A stretch of DNA of 64,000 bases from Clostridia bacterium (GCA_017464305.1 JAFUDS010000026.1:1-64000), one strand, 5' to 3'; counted from the first letter of the stretch, positions 1 through 8,015 are shown. A program made the numbers and translations. The notes: generated from the letters alone by a model not told the origin.

Positions 1-357
1 AAGCAGCGCATCGCCATCGCCCGGGCGATTGTGAAGGACGCACCGATCTTAATTCTGGACGATTCCCTTTCCGCCGTGGACACGGACACGGAGGAGCGGA
101 TCCTGGGCCGGTTGAAGCAGATTCGAAAGGACAAAACCACGATCATCGTGGCCCATCGGATCTCCACCATCCAGGGAGCGGACCATATCCTGGTGCTGGA
201 GGATGGACATCAGGCGGAATACGGCACCCATGAGGAGCTCTTGGCCATGGGCGGGCTGTATAAATCCCTATACGAAAAGCAGCTGCTGGAAAAACAGCTG
301 CAGGAGGAGCATCCGGCGGAGCCGGAGCAGATCCCGAGGAAGGGAGGCGAGGCGTGA
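1..357 (+). CDS. ABC exporter half-subunit, C-terminal end (partial)
   Basis: This is the last 118 residues of an ABC exporter subunit, cut by the window edge. Visible are the end of the nucleotide-binding domain after the signature (KQRIAIARAI), Walker B, the D-loop (SAVD) and the switch histidine (IIVAHR). Walker B reads ILILDDSLSAVD, so the catalytic glutamate expected after the Walker B Asp is an Asp. In heterodimeric exporters such as BmrC/BmrD and TM287/TM288 that change marks the subunit carrying the degenerate ATP site. Its stop codon overlaps the start of the next gene, which has the canonical Glu, so the two very probably form one heterodimeric exporter in the membrane. The substrate cannot be told. 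Confidence 0.9.
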   Translation, partial: KQRIAIARAIVKDAPILILDDSLSAVDTDTEERILGRLKQIRKDKTTIIVAHRISTIQGADHILVLEDGHQAEYGTHEELLAMGGLYKSLYEKQLLEKQLQEEHPAEPEQIPRKGGEA

Positions 358-2240
358 TGACGATGAACGCGAAGAATCAGCCTTCCTGGAAGGAGCGTTT
401 CCTGAATTTATTCCGGCCCCAGGAGGAAGAGCGAGAGGACATTCATTATCACGGCAAGCCCATGGCCCGACTGATGACCTATCTGAAGCCTCATCGGAAG
501 GTTTTCGCGATCTGCCTGGTGCTGGTGCTGATGCTGACGGGGCTGGAACTGGTACGGCCCATTATCATCGGGGACGCCATCGACCAGTACATCACCGGAG
601 AAACGGCGAAGAGCGTGATCGAATCGGGCCGGGAACACTGGGAGGCCGGAGAAGCGGCGGCGGAGCGTTTCGCCGGCGTGCTCCGGGCGGCCGGACTCTA
701 TATCGCGACGCTGCTGCTGCTGTTTTTCTGCAACCGAAAGCAGACGCTGCTTTTGCAGCAGATGGGCCAGGATATCGTATACCGCATGCGGAACGACCTG
801 TTCCAGCATGTGGAAAGCCTGACCATGCGCTTCTTTGACACCACGCCGGTAGGAAAGATCGTCACCCGATTGACCAACGACGTGGAAGCCATCAACGAGG
901 TCTTTGCCAACATTCTGGTCAAGCTGTTCCGCAACATCGTCAAGATGGTGGGGCTGGCGGTGATCATGGTCAGCCTGAATCCCCGCATGGCGCTGTACAG
1001 CTTTTTGCTGCTGCCCCTGGTGGCGGCGCTGACCCTGTTTTTCCGCATGCTGAGCCGGAAGGCCTATCGCCTGTCCCGGACTCGGCTGACGGCGCTGAAT
1101 ACCTTCCTCAGCGAGCATTTGTCCGGCATGAAGGTGATCCAGGTCTTTGGCCGGGAAGCACGGAAGTATCAGGAATTCGAAGAGAAGAATAAAGCCCTAT
1201 ACCAAGCCAGCAACCGGGAGATGATGGTCTTCGCGATTTTCCGGCCGGGCATCTATCTGCTGAGCGTGGTGGCGTTGATGATCATCATGCTGGTGGGCGG
1301 TTTCTCCGTGCTGGATGGCACGATTACTTTAGGGACCCTGTACATTTTCCTGCAATACATCAATTCCTTCTTCGAGCCCATTCAGGAGCTGGCGGAGCAG
1401 TTTACCACCCTGCAGAGCGCCATCTCTGCTGCGGAGAAAATCTTTACCCTGATGGATACCCAGCCCCTGATCCAGGAGGAGGAAAATCCGGTGTGTCTGC
1501 CAAAGGTTCGGGGGAAAATCACCTTCGACCACGTCTGGTTCTCCTACACGGGAAAAGAGGAGGACTGGGTGCTGAAGGACGTCAGCTTTACCATCGAGCC
1601 GGGACAATCCGTGGCCTTCGTGGGCGCCACCGGGGCGGGGAAAAGCTCCATCCTGAACCTGATCGGCCGATATTATGACATTCAAAAGGGTGCCATCCTG
1701 CTGGACAATGTGGACATCAGGCAGCTGAGCCGGGAGCAGATTCGCCGGGCAGTGGGCCAGGTGCAGCAGGATGTGTTCCTGTTCACGGGGGATGTCGCTT
1801 CCAATATCCGCTTGCGGGATGAAACCATCTCGGACGAAAAGGTAAAGGAGGCCGCCCGGGAGGTCAACGCCGCCCGGTTTATCGAGAGATTGCCGGAGGG
1901 ATACGCCTCCCGGGTCACGGAGCGGGGCTCCACCTTCTCGGCGGGGGAAAGGCAGCTGCTGTCCTTCGCCCGGACCTTGGCGTATGATCCCGCGATCCTG
2001 ATTTTGGACGAAGCCACGGCGAACATAGACACGGAGACGGAACAATGGATTCAGGAGGCGGTGGCCCGGCTGATGCGGGGACGGACCAGTATCATGGTGG
2101 CCCATCGGCTGTCCACCATTCAGCATTGCGACCGCATCATCGTGATGCATCATGGACGCATCCGGGAGAGCGGCACCCATCAGGAGCTGCTGGCCCAGAA
2201 CGGAATTTACAAAAAGCTTTACGAGCTGCAGCTGACCTAA
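354..2240 (+). CDS. ABC exporter, fused permease/ATPase subunit
   Basis: This 628-residue protein has an N-terminal six-helix ABC exporter membrane domain (about residues 35-340) and a C-terminal ATPase domain. The ATPase domain shows Walker A (GATGAGKSS), a Q-loop (GQVQQDVFLF), the signature (FSAGERQ), Walker B with catalytic Glu (ILILDEATANID) and the switch His (MVAHR). It is the catalytically complete partner of the upstream subunit and overlaps it by four bases with a GTG start; the ATG three bases later is an equally possible start. The long membrane-domain insert between the first two helices (about residues 85-110) resembles the YheH-type partner of Bacillus. Probable role is export of a drug, lipid or peptide. 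A strong terminator follows. Confidence 0.93.
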   Translation: MMTMNAKNQPSWKERFLNLFRPQEEEREDIHYHGKPMARLMTYLKPHRKVFAICLVLVLMLTGLELVRPIIIGDAIDQYITGETAKSVIESGREHWEAGEAAAERFAGVLRAAGLYIATLLLLFFCNRKQTLLLQQMGQDIVYRMRNDLFQHVESLTMRFFDTTPVGKIVTRLTNDVEAINEVFANILVKLFRNIVKMVGLAVIMVSLNPRMALYSFLLLPLVAALTLFFRMLSRKAYRLSRTRLTALNTFLSEHLSGMKVIQVFGREARKYQEFEEKNKALYQASNREMMVFAIFRPGIYLLSVVALMIIMLVGGFSVLDGTITLGTLYIFLQYINSFFEPIQELAEQFTTLQSAISAAEKIFTLMDTQPLIQEEENPVCLPKVRGKITFDHVWFSYTGKEEDWVLKDVSFTIEPGQSVAFVGATGAGKSSILNLIGRYYDIQKGAILLDNVDIRQLSREQIRRAVGQVQQDVFLFTGDVASNIRLRDETISDEKVKEAAREVNAARFIERLPEGYASRVTERGSTFSAGERQLLSFARTLAYDPAILILDEATANIDTETEQWIQEAVARLMRGRTSIMVAHRLSTIQHCDRIIVMHHGRIRESGTHQELLAQNGIYKKLYELQLT

Positions 2241-2255
2241 ACAGACTTGAAGAAA

Positions 2256-2290
2256 GGCCCTCCTGCGAAAGCGGGAGGGCCAAAACTTCT
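2256..2290 (+). terminator. Intrinsic terminator after the ABC exporter operon
   Basis: An 8-bp GC stem (GGCCCTCC with GGAGGGCC) is extended by three pairs, including a G-U wobble, to a GAAA tetraloop. A weak T-containing stretch follows. It sits 15 bases after the exporter stop codon. Confidence 0.8.
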
Positions 2291-2350
2291 TTGCAGCAAA
2301 GGATATCGGGGGATTCTTGTATGCAGAAGGGCACCTGTTAGCGCTCATCA

Positions 2351-2374
2351 GCTCCATTTTTTGCTCCATTTTTT
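2351..2374 (+). repeat. Perfect 12-bp tandem duplication upstream of tRNA-Lys promoter
   Basis: GCTCCATTTTTT occurs twice back to back. It lies 22 bases before the -35 box of the tRNA promoter. On the other strand it is an A-tract-containing repeat, so it could bend DNA or act as an upstream activator for the strong tRNA promoter. No function is shown. Confidence 0.6.
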
Positions 2375-2396
2375 CGAAAAAAGTGAATAAAAGGGG

Positions 2397-2424
2397 TTGA
2401 CATTGGGGAAAAAACGAGTATAAT
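2397..2424 (+). promoter_or_regulatory. Consensus sigma-A promoter of tRNA-Lys
   Basis: TTGACA (2397-2402) and TATAAT (2419-2424) are both perfect matches, separated by 16 bp. The tRNA begins 28 bases after the -10 box. The leader contains GTTCGCTTGAGAGAGC (2432-2447), which can form a small CGCT/AGCG hairpin and recurs at 8016-8031. Confidence 0.9.
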
Positions 2425-2452
2425 GTCTCTTGTTCGCTTGAGAGAGCGATGA

Positions 2453-2525
2453 GCACCATTAGCTCAGTTGGTAGAGCACCTGACTCTTAATCAGGGTGTC
2501 TAGGGTTCGAGTCCCTAATGGTGTA
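2453..2525 (+). tRNA. tRNA-Lys, anticodon CTT
   Basis: The full cloverleaf folds. It has a 7-bp acceptor stem (GCACCAT with ATGGTGT, the first pair being G-U), D-stem GCTC/GAGC and anticodon stem CCTGA/TCAGG. The anticodon CTT is at 2486-2488 in the loop CTCTTAA. The T-stem is TAGGG/CCCTA and the discriminator is A. The CCA tail is not encoded. The 3' part from 2491 on is duplicated at 8149-8184, which marks this gene as the integration site of the island that follows. Confidence 0.95.
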
Positions 2526-2526
2526 C
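2491..2526 (+). repeat. Left attachment site (attL) inside tRNA-Lys 3' end
   Basis: The 36 bases from the 3' strand of the anticodon stem to one base past the discriminator are repeated in direct orientation at 8149-8184 with a single mismatch (T at 2512, C at 8170). Tyrosine integrases commonly use exactly this part of tRNA genes as crossover site and rebuild an intact tRNA at one end. That matches the intact tRNA here and the fragment at the far end. Confidence 0.8.
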
Positions 2527-2529
2527 TTT

Positions 2530-2564
2530 CCGAAGCCTTGAAAATCAACGGCTTCGGATTTTTT
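2530..2564 (+). terminator. Terminator of tRNA-Lys
   Basis: A perfect 8-bp stem, CCGAAGCC with GGCTTCGG, has a 12-base loop. It is followed by ATTTTTT. It begins five bases after the tRNA. Confidence 0.85.
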
Positions 2565-2579
2565 CTATCTTAACTAAAG

Positions 2580-2609
2580 TGCTCCCCGTGTCAAGGACAA
2601 ATGAATTTA
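2580..2609 (+). repeat. IS terminal inverted repeat, orfB-side end
   Basis: It begins with TG and contains CCCCGT, GGACA and GAATTTA in register with the reverse complement of 4398-4427. It lies downstream of orfB on the minus strand. Confidence 0.8.
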
Positions 2610-2817
2610 CGACCCTTGCACACGCCAGAAATATTCAGTAAACTTCAGATGCCAGCGATCGGAGGATAGGGCAACGCAGGGATGCGACCTGAGCGCCGAC
2701 TGGCTTCCGAGGGGGCGATGCTGTACGGTATCGTCTCTTTTTCTCGTTCAACAAGTGCTGACCGCAGATGATACTGGCAGTGAAGCCCCTGAGGAACAAT
2801 GCGATAAATCCCAGGGT

Positions 2818-3780
2818 TCAAGGGGCAGAGCCCCTTGGCGTAGCTTCTTCCGGTTTGCCGGGGAGAGGATACTCTCCCGTGGTTATATACCGGTAATACT
2901 GACTCGGGGAGAGCTTTGCCAGCTGCCACTGGTAGCGCTCGTTATTGTAGTAATCGAACCAGTCATCAACGTCCCGCTTTGCATCTTCGAAAGTTTGCCA
3001 CATTGCCATTTTGTCGGCAAGCTCATCCTTCATGTGGCCATAGAAGCTTTCCTGTGGAGCGTTATCCCAGCAATTTCCCCTGCGGGACATACTCTGGCGA
3101 AGTCCACTGTCCTTCACCAAGGCAATGAACTGGAGACAGGTGTAATGACAGCCTTGGTCGCTGTGAATCATCGTTTCAGCAGTCAAAGCAACGCCGTAGT
3201 TCTCTTTCATTTGCATTACCGTCTGCAGTACGAAGTCCTCCTCCAGGCTTTCACTCAGCACATGGGCTAACGCCTCCTTTGTGAATGCGTCCAGGATCGT
3301 TGACAGGTAAAGAAAGCTTCCCTTGAATCGCATGTAAGTGATGTCTGTCAGCAACACCGTCCGCGCGCCGTGCGCTTCGAATTCCCGATTCAGCAGGTTC
3401 GGCGTTACGTTGCTGCTTTTCAGTGCCTTGGCCATCCTACGGTAAGGGTTGGCCTTCCGGATCGGGCAAGTCAGATTGTACTTCCGCATCAATCGGCGTA
3501 TCTTTTTGATGTTCATGCTAACGCCTGTATGAAGTAGCCTCATGTGAATGCTGCGGGCACCTTTTTTGTAGCCCCGAAAGTTGTATGCATCCAGAATCAA
3601 CTGGAAGTCTTTCCGATCCTGTTCCTCCCTTGCTCTCCGGACATTCTCGGCCTTTACCCATCTGTAATAGCCGGATCGGGAAACTCCGGCAATCTCGCAT
3701 AGCATGCTGATATTGAGTACCTGCTCCTTGCTATTCAGTGACTCGTGGATAATCGCAAATACCGAATCCTGCACGCCCAT
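2818..3780 (-). CDS. IS3-family transposase OrfB (DDE integrase)
   Basis: This 320-residue protein has an N-terminal HTH_21-like region followed by an rve integrase core. The catalytic triad can be read as TDITYM (first Asp), HSDQG (second Asp) and QESFYGHMKDE (Glu), along with the family hallmark SRRGNCWDNAP. It cuts and joins the element ends. The frame stays open upstream of its ATG as far as an A7 run at 3821-3827, so the active protein is probably an OrfA-OrfB fusion made by -1 frameshifting. No internal stop or deletion is visible, so the transposase looks functional. Confidence 0.95.
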   Translation of the reverse strand: MGVQDSVFAIIHESLNSKEQVLNISMLCEIAGVSRSGYYRWVKAENVRRAREEQDRKDFQLILDAYNFRGYKKGARSIHMRLLHTGVSMNIKKIRRLMRKYNLTCPIRKANPYRRMAKALKSSNVTPNLLNREFEAHGARTVLLTDITYMRFKGSFLYLSTILDAFTKEALAHVLSESLEEDFVLQTVMQMKENYGVALTAETMIHSDQGCHYTCLQFIALVKDSGLRQSMSRRGNCWDNAPQESFYGHMKDELADKMAMWQTFEDAKRDVDDWFDYYNNERYQWQLAKLSPSQYYRYITTGEYPLPGKPEEATPRGSAP

Positions 3781-4222
3781 CGCTACTTGCCTCGCTTCCC
3801 GGATATCGCCTGTTGTGAGATTTTTTTAAGAATTCCATTTCGGCACGCAGGTAGACGACCTCATTCTTGAGCTTGATAATGGAAGCCTCATCCGTTTCCA
3901 GATCTTTGATCTCTTCTGTGGAAAGCCGCTTTCGCTTGGCTGTTCTCACGTATCCCTCATGCAGGCCATGCTCAGATTCTGACTCGGCCTGGATATTCTT
4001 GGCAATGCTCTTCAGTCGTCCCTTTCCAAGAACATCCGGATCATACCCCAGATCTTTGATCACCTGACGCATGCTTTTTCCGGCTCCATATTGCTCCAGA
4101 ATCGTGCGCTTCGCTTCCAGCGTAAAGGAAATTCGATTCTCGGTCACGCTCAGCGTATGCGGATTCTTCGCAAGTGTTTGGATCTCCTCTTCAGTAAACT
4201 TCTTGCTCGTTCCCACTTTCAA
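3731..4222 (-). CDS. IS3-family OrfA (helix-turn-helix protein)
   Basis: The 163-residue protein has two helix-turn-helix-like segments, the clearest at about residues 38-70 (RTILEQYGAGKSMRQVIKDL). A C-terminal leucine-zipper-like stretch (IIKLKNEVVYLRAEMEFLKK) follows, as used for OrfA/OrfAB multimerisation in the family. It ends 50 bases inside orfB in another frame. The A7 run lies just after the LEU-LYS-LYS codons, so part of the ribosomes should continue into orfB. It is longer than the roughly 100-residue OrfA of classic IS3 elements. Confidence 0.9.
   Translation of the reverse strand: MKVGTSKKFTEEEIQTLAKNPHTLSVTENRISFTLEAKRTILEQYGAGKSMRQVIKDLGYDPDVLGKGRLKSIAKNIQAESESEHGLHEGYVRTAKRKRLSTEEIKDLETDEASIIKLKNEVVYLRAEMEFLKKSHNRRYPGSEASSDGRAGFGICDYPRVTE
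3821..3827 (-). other. Programmed -1 frameshift site (A7) between orfA and orfB
   Basis: On the coding strand the sequence is CTT AAA AAA ATC. OrfA reads TTA AAA AAA TCT. Slipping back one base gives AAA AAA AAT CTC and an open path of 14 further codons (beginning NLTTGDIREARQVA) into the orfB ATG. This is the standard IS3 arrangement. Confidence 0.8.
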
Positions 4223-4280
4223 CAGTCCTTCCTTTCGTTTAGTATACCACCTCCATTCGGTATCGTCATATGAAATTCAC

Positions 4281-4427
4281 TGTCTACTTTCCAGATTCGG
4301 CCGTTTATTCCGTATCCACATTGCGGAATCGGTCTTTTTTCTGTGTCTACATTCCGGGTTTGGAGCTAATTTGAATGTCCACTTTCCGGGATGAGGCTAA
4401 ATTCCCGTGTCCATTCTACGGGGTACA
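4281..4427 (+). repeat. Five degenerate 20-bp repeats at one IS end
   Basis: Related 20-bp units start at 4281, 4313, 4344, 4376 and 4408, which is a spacing of 31-32 bp or about three helical turns. The rough consensus is TGTCYACWTTCCGGGWTSGG. The last unit is the terminal inverted repeat itself. They lie upstream of orfA, between its start and the IS end, and look like phased transposase-binding sites. Confidence 0.75.
4398..4427 (+). repeat. IS terminal inverted repeat, orfA-side end
   Basis: It ends in CA. Its reverse complement matches 2580-2609 at CCCCGT, GGACA and GAATTTA. Confidence 0.8.
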
Positions 4428-4451
4428 TTTTAAACACCGAAGGCCCAAAAT

Positions 4452-4485
4452 GGAACAAAATTGAGCAAAATTAAGCAAAATTAAG
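4452..4485 (+). repeat. Three 10-bp A-rich tandem repeats
   Basis: Units of the type GCAAAATTAA repeat with a 10-bp period just outside the IS and directly before the arm-like repeat at 4489. Phased A-tracts like this often accompany recombinase or IHF/HU-type bending sites; that role is inferred. Confidence 0.5.
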
Positions 4486-4488
4486 TTC

Positions 4489-4510
4489 TACTACCCACAT
4501 TACTACCTAC
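4489..4510 (+). repeat. Arm-type direct repeat, left side of island
   Basis: TACTACCCAC followed after two bases by TACTACCTAC forms a double 10-bp repeat. A nearly identical pair lies at 8084-8107 beside the right attachment site. Without the IS, this copy would be about 115 bp from attL. Paired short repeats near both ends are typical arm-binding sites of tyrosine integrases. Confidence 0.6.
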
Positions 4511-4522
4511 AAGTAAACGGCT

Positions 4523-4825
4523 CTACTCGATGGACTTTACATTTTTTGCAAGGTCTTCCAGGGAGGTGGATTGGTAGCGGTGTTTGGCGAAGCCATAGTC
4601 CATATGCATGATCAGTGCGGTCGTGTTCTTGTTGTCACCATCGGCATGCTTCAGCTTGTCTGAATAGGGTATGTCTGGAAAAGCAGGAAGCTTTGTCTTT
4701 AATCCAAGTTTTTCCATCATCGGCTAGAAGCAGAAATAATTGTGTGTCATCAGCTCGTAAACTGCAAATACGTCTTTCCTGCTGTGACAGCCCATAGGGA
4801 AATCAGATCTGCCTTCAGCACTTTC
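4523..4825 (-). pseudogene. Decayed ORF next to the left arm repeats
   Basis: A 65-codon ORF (4523-4720, starting MMEKLGLKTK) is preceded in the same frame by about 32 more codons (ending VYELMTHNYFCF), separated by one TAG at 4724-4726. The joined reading looks protein-like, and there is no start codon with a ribosome binding site. I do not recognise the family. Its position, with the 3' end against the arm repeats and attL, is where an integrase gene would end. The residues do not show a recognisable HxxR...GH...Y pattern, so integrase origin is only a guess. Confidence 0.35.
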
Positions 4826-5697
4826 TTACGCTCCTATATACTCATAACTTTACGGAGTATGATTTGAAAAGAGTAGATCTGATTCACTTTGCCGATTATC
4901 TAGTGGCTTTGTGCTGGAATGATGATTTTTCCTTCTATTATTCCCATGTAATGCAGTGATGAGGGGTTGGAATGTGGTCTGTCTATGCTTTGAAGAAACG
5001 GATGAATGTAATCGGGGGTACACTGATGAGACTGATCCTGTGCTTGTAACACTCTATCACCTTGCTATGGAATTCGTGGGAAAGTTTGCTGACTTTTCTC
5101 TCCTTTTCCATAGCATCCAATGGTTTTTGGCACACTGTTTAACTTCGTGATGTTTTTTTTGTGTATGTCCTCTTGCGAGGTTTTAAGGGATACATTAGTA
5201 TATGAATTGTGTTGATGTTAAGATATCGATGAATACAATGGAGAGACCGGCAGAAAGGAGTGAAAACAGGAGAATCAGAGCATAAGGTAAATGTGGAAGG
5301 AAGGGCATGGAAAACATATGGACGGGGGCCGGCTGGGGAAATTATTTCTATGTTATGCGGATTTCTTAACCATCCGCCAGGAAGGATAGGGGATATCATC
5401 AGCGCTGAGGATACTCCCATGGTAATCAGTGGTTTTCTTGGTTTTTTCCAGATAGGAAGAGAAGTCGTCGGGACGGGCGGTTCATCTTTTCCTTGATCGG
5501 TCGCCAAAGGTAGCCGCAAATTTTGCGGATTTTGTTAAGAGCTTTTTATGTGGTTCTGATTTTATTATCAGGAGAGTGCGTGCATAAAACTGATAGAAAT
5601 TGTTGAGAGACATAAAAACAAGCTCCCCTGATCGCTTGTGGATCAAGTGGTTGGAATTCCGAATGGATATGATACATTGTGAGGAGGGATGATTATT
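4826..5697. other. Intergenic stretch of the island, no supported gene
   Basis: About 870 bases of AT-richer DNA. Short open frames on either strand (for example 4956-5150 and 5260-5496 plus, 5139-5519 minus) lack ribosome binding sites, recognisable domains and any consistent neighbour. A short hairpin, CCGCAAA with TTTGCGG, occurs around 5510-5530 and is followed by a T-rich run. The region looks like decayed mobile DNA plus the leader of the next gene. Confidence 0.5.
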
Positions 5698-6978
5698 ATG
5701 AAAAAAACAACCAGCTTTCTAATTCTGTTTCTTCTGTGTGTGAGTATGGCTATAGGTGGGATCGCTGAGTCCTTTGATGAGCAGACGCTGATCCAGACAT
5801 TCGAAGGGTTCACGATTGAAGAACTGGAGAACACCACAGAGATTCTAAAGAACGTGCTGAACCAAAAACGGCTGGAAAACGCGAAGATTGCTTTCAATAC
5901 GTCTTCGCTGATTGTTCCGAAGGCTCAACAGGCTAAAGTGACCTATGTTACTGAAGGCCGAGAGGGGATTAAAGAGACAAAGGTGGAGTGGAGTTGCTCG
6001 GATGAAACGATTGCAACGGTTCAAAAAGGACTGATCACAGCAAAAACGCCTGGTACTGCAACTGTGACATGTGCGATCACATATGAAGATGAAGCGATAT
6101 TGACCGGAGAGCTGGATGTTACTGTTGTGGATCCGGTAAAGACGGTTACCATGAGCGAGAAGAGTATGACCTTTTTCCCTGGAGATACTATGGGTATCAA
6201 TTCTGTAGCAACTGTAACGCCGGAGACGGCTTCCATTAAAACACTTACATGGGAAAGCAGCGATGAATCTGTTGCCATGGTCAGTGAAAAGGGAATACTG
6301 ACTGCGGTCTCTTCCGGTGTCTGTACATTAACGGCCAGGACAGTAGATGGTTCAAACAAATCTGCGTCTTTCAAAGCCATTGTTAGCTCTATCAAGACGG
6401 AAGAGAGCACTTATACCATTACGGAGAGAACAGGATTGACAATTCCGCTCATCTATGCAGGCAGCGATCCGTCTGGAATCAAAGCAACGGTGAAGGGAAG
6501 CGTTACAGCACAGTTATCTGTGGACGGAGATCAGGTCAGTCTGTTCCTGTTGCCAACAAAAGATGGCGAGGCGGTGGTGACACTGGAAGACAGCTCCTTC
6601 AAAGAGAATAAGTACAGCTTTGCGGCTATTGTGGATAAAAGCGCTTCTCCCGCGCCAGTGAGTTATACCGCGGAAGAAGTCTTTGACAATCAAGATTCCA
6701 TCATTCTTTATTCCGGGGATACCATCGTGTCAAAGAACGGAACATACCTTGAAGTATATTTCCGTTACCAAGAAGGGATATCCTGGAGCTTCGTTGAGCA
6801 TTTTGGTCCGAAGAAAAATAACGTGAAGATATCGACCTATGAAGTTTTAGGCAAGCAAGTATCTGCATGGAAGGTCAGAACAGCGCAAAATGAGGATAGA
6901 TATGGGAATCAGCGTTTTTCCGGAACGTTAAGTCCCTATTATTATTTTGACCTGATTGATGTGGATGCAGAAGACTAA
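5698..6978 (+). CDS. Secreted protein with bacterial Ig-like (Big2) domains
   Basis: The chosen start is the ATG at 5698, nine bases after GAGGAGGG. The ATG at 5689 directly touches that ribosome binding site and is unlikely. The 426-residue product starts with a signal peptide (MKKTTSFLILFLLCVSMAI). Two Big2-type Ig-like domains follow, at about residues 55-140 and 145-230, with the hallmark pattern of WSCSDETIATVQ...G and WESSDESVAMVS...G followed by GTATVT or GVCTLTA. The C-terminal half is not recognised. No LPXTG or membrane anchor is seen, so it is probably released or bound non-covalently. It lies in the tRNA-Lys island, and its codon use is more AT-rich than that of the flanking chromosome. 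Confidence 0.8.
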   Translation: MKKTTSFLILFLLCVSMAIGGIAESFDEQTLIQTFEGFTIEELENTTEILKNVLNQKRLENAKIAFNTSSLIVPKAQQAKVTYVTEGREGIKETKVEWSCSDETIATVQKGLITAKTPGTATVTCAITYEDEAILTGELDVTVVDPVKTVTMSEKSMTFFPGDTMGINSVATVTPETASIKTLTWESSDESVAMVSEKGILTAVSSGVCTLTARTVDGSNKSASFKAIVSSIKTEESTYTITERTGLTIPLIYAGSDPSGIKATVKGSVTAQLSVDGDQVSLFLLPTKDGEAVVTLEDSSFKENKYSFAAIVDKSASPAPVSYTAEEVFDNQDSIILYSGDTIVSKNGTYLEVYFRYQEGISWSFVEHFGPKKNNVKISTYEVLGKQVSAWKVRTAQNEDRYGNQRFSGTLSPYYYFDLIDVDAED

Positions 6979-7114
6979 GCTGGATCTCAAAGACTCTCTG
7001 GGATGGTTGCATTTTCAGAGACTATTTGATTGGCATCGAGCAGAGGAAGTATGAGGATGCGAAGAGCATCTGTACCGAATGTATTTTTTTCACTTTTTAG
7101 GAGGGGTGTGACTT

Positions 7115-7765
7115 ATGAAAAAGTTTGTTTCTTTGGTTCTCTCATTTGCTTGCATGGTATGCATTATGTCCATTGCTTGTGGTGAAGGAGATGGAGCTTC
7201 TTATGTAGAGGGGTTGAAACCATATTTGTTTAAGATAGGAACGCCCAAGGAGGAAGTAGAGGAAAAGCTATTTGAACTTTTAGGAGAATATAAAGAAGAG
7301 TATATGCAAGTTTTATATAACTCGGATTCAAGTCGTATAACGGGTAATTATGTTTGCTTTATCGACAATCGATTGACGACTGCTGAATATGAATATAAGG
7401 ATGGGAATCTCTATGGAATACATTTTCGTCTGTGGACTAAGATGTATGATGATGATGAACGATTGATTAATTCGGTGTACGAAACCATTTCGTTTCCGGA
7501 TGTTTATATTCCTTTTGATGAAGAGTTTTGTGAAGAGGTATTTAACAAGCTTACCGAAACGTTTGGTGCTCCGAGGTTCGAAATAACCCGGGAACAGGCA
7601 GAACAGCTAGTTAATACAACGGGGCCGTATCCCGATCTTTTTTTGAGTATAAGTAAAGATTATGTGTCTGATGATTTCGACTTAATCGTTTCAGAAGGTG
7701 TGCCGATTACTGAAGGTTATTATTTAAACCTGTTTATCTCAGTCGGAGATTATTATGTTAATTAA
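7115..7765 (+). CDS. Small secreted protein of unknown function
   Basis: This 216-residue product starts after AGGAGGGG and has a hydrophobic signal segment (KKFVSLVLSFACMVCIMSIA) with Cys just after it. It could be a lipoprotein, although the site (IACG) is not a perfect lipobox. The rest is acidic, with many Glu, Asp and Tyr and no domain I recognise. It shares the AT-rich composition and signal-peptide design of the Big2 protein 136 bases upstream and may be co-expressed with it. It is island cargo of unknown role. Confidence 0.75.
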   Translation: MKKFVSLVLSFACMVCIMSIACGEGDGASYVEGLKPYLFKIGTPKEEVEEKLFELLGEYKEEYMQVLYNSDSSRITGNYVCFIDNRLTTAEYEYKDGNLYGIHFRLWTKMYDDDERLINSVYETISFPDVYIPFDEEFCEEVFNKLTETFGAPRFEITREQAEQLVNTTGPYPDLFLSISKDYVSDDFDLIVSEGVPITEGYYLNLFISVGDYYVN

Positions 7766-7980
7766 TCAATAACATCCAGTTTGGAACGTTGCTGCCTCGC
7801 CTTTGAGATCTGGCCATCGTCCTTCTTGTCGCTTTGCCCTACATTTATATCATCTCACAGATCTGATTTATATGGCGCAGAGAGATAACGAGCTCGTTGC
7901 TGGTTATGGTACCGGACTGCTGGAGGTGGAGCAGGAGAATGGTGGAGAATGATGAGAGGGGCCGAATCGCCTGAAGAAAC

Positions 7981-8009
7981 TTGACTTTTCAGCGGAAGGG
8001 TGGTATAAA
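7981..8009 (+). promoter_or_regulatory. Second tRNA-type promoter inside the island
   Basis: TTGACT (7981-7986) and TATAAA (8004-8009) are 17 bp apart. Six bases later comes GTTCGCTTGAGAGAGC (8016-8031), identical over 16 bp to the tRNA-Lys leader at 2432-2447. The tRNA body that should follow is absent; 117 other bases separate the leader from the tRNA 3' fragment. It may still drive a short RNA with the 8033-8056 hairpin, stopped by the 8188 terminator. Confidence 0.65.
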
Positions 8010-8015
8010 ATGGGC

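Larger units (their letters stand above)
2580..4427 (-). mobile_element. IS3-family insertion sequence, apparently intact
   Basis: The element is about 1,848 bp and carries orfA and orfB on the minus strand with a -1 frameshift signal between them. Its ends are TG (2580) and CA (4427), as in the IS3 family. The outer 30 bases form imperfect inverted repeats that share CCCCGT, GGACA and GAATTTA at the same positions. The 3-4 bases next to each end do not match (AAG against TTT), so no target duplication is visible. It is longer than typical 1.2-1.6 kb IS3 elements, mainly because of extended non-coding ends: about 238 bp on the left and 205 bp on the right. Confidence 0.85.

Noticed and set aside
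4281-4427. CRISPR-like array of five repeats
   Set aside because: The repeats are degenerate, the gaps are only 11-12 bp, no cas genes are near, and the last unit is an IS end.
5139-5519. 126-codon minus-strand frame in the island
   Set aside because: There is no ribosome binding site, no recognisable domain, and an equally long plus-strand frame in the same place.
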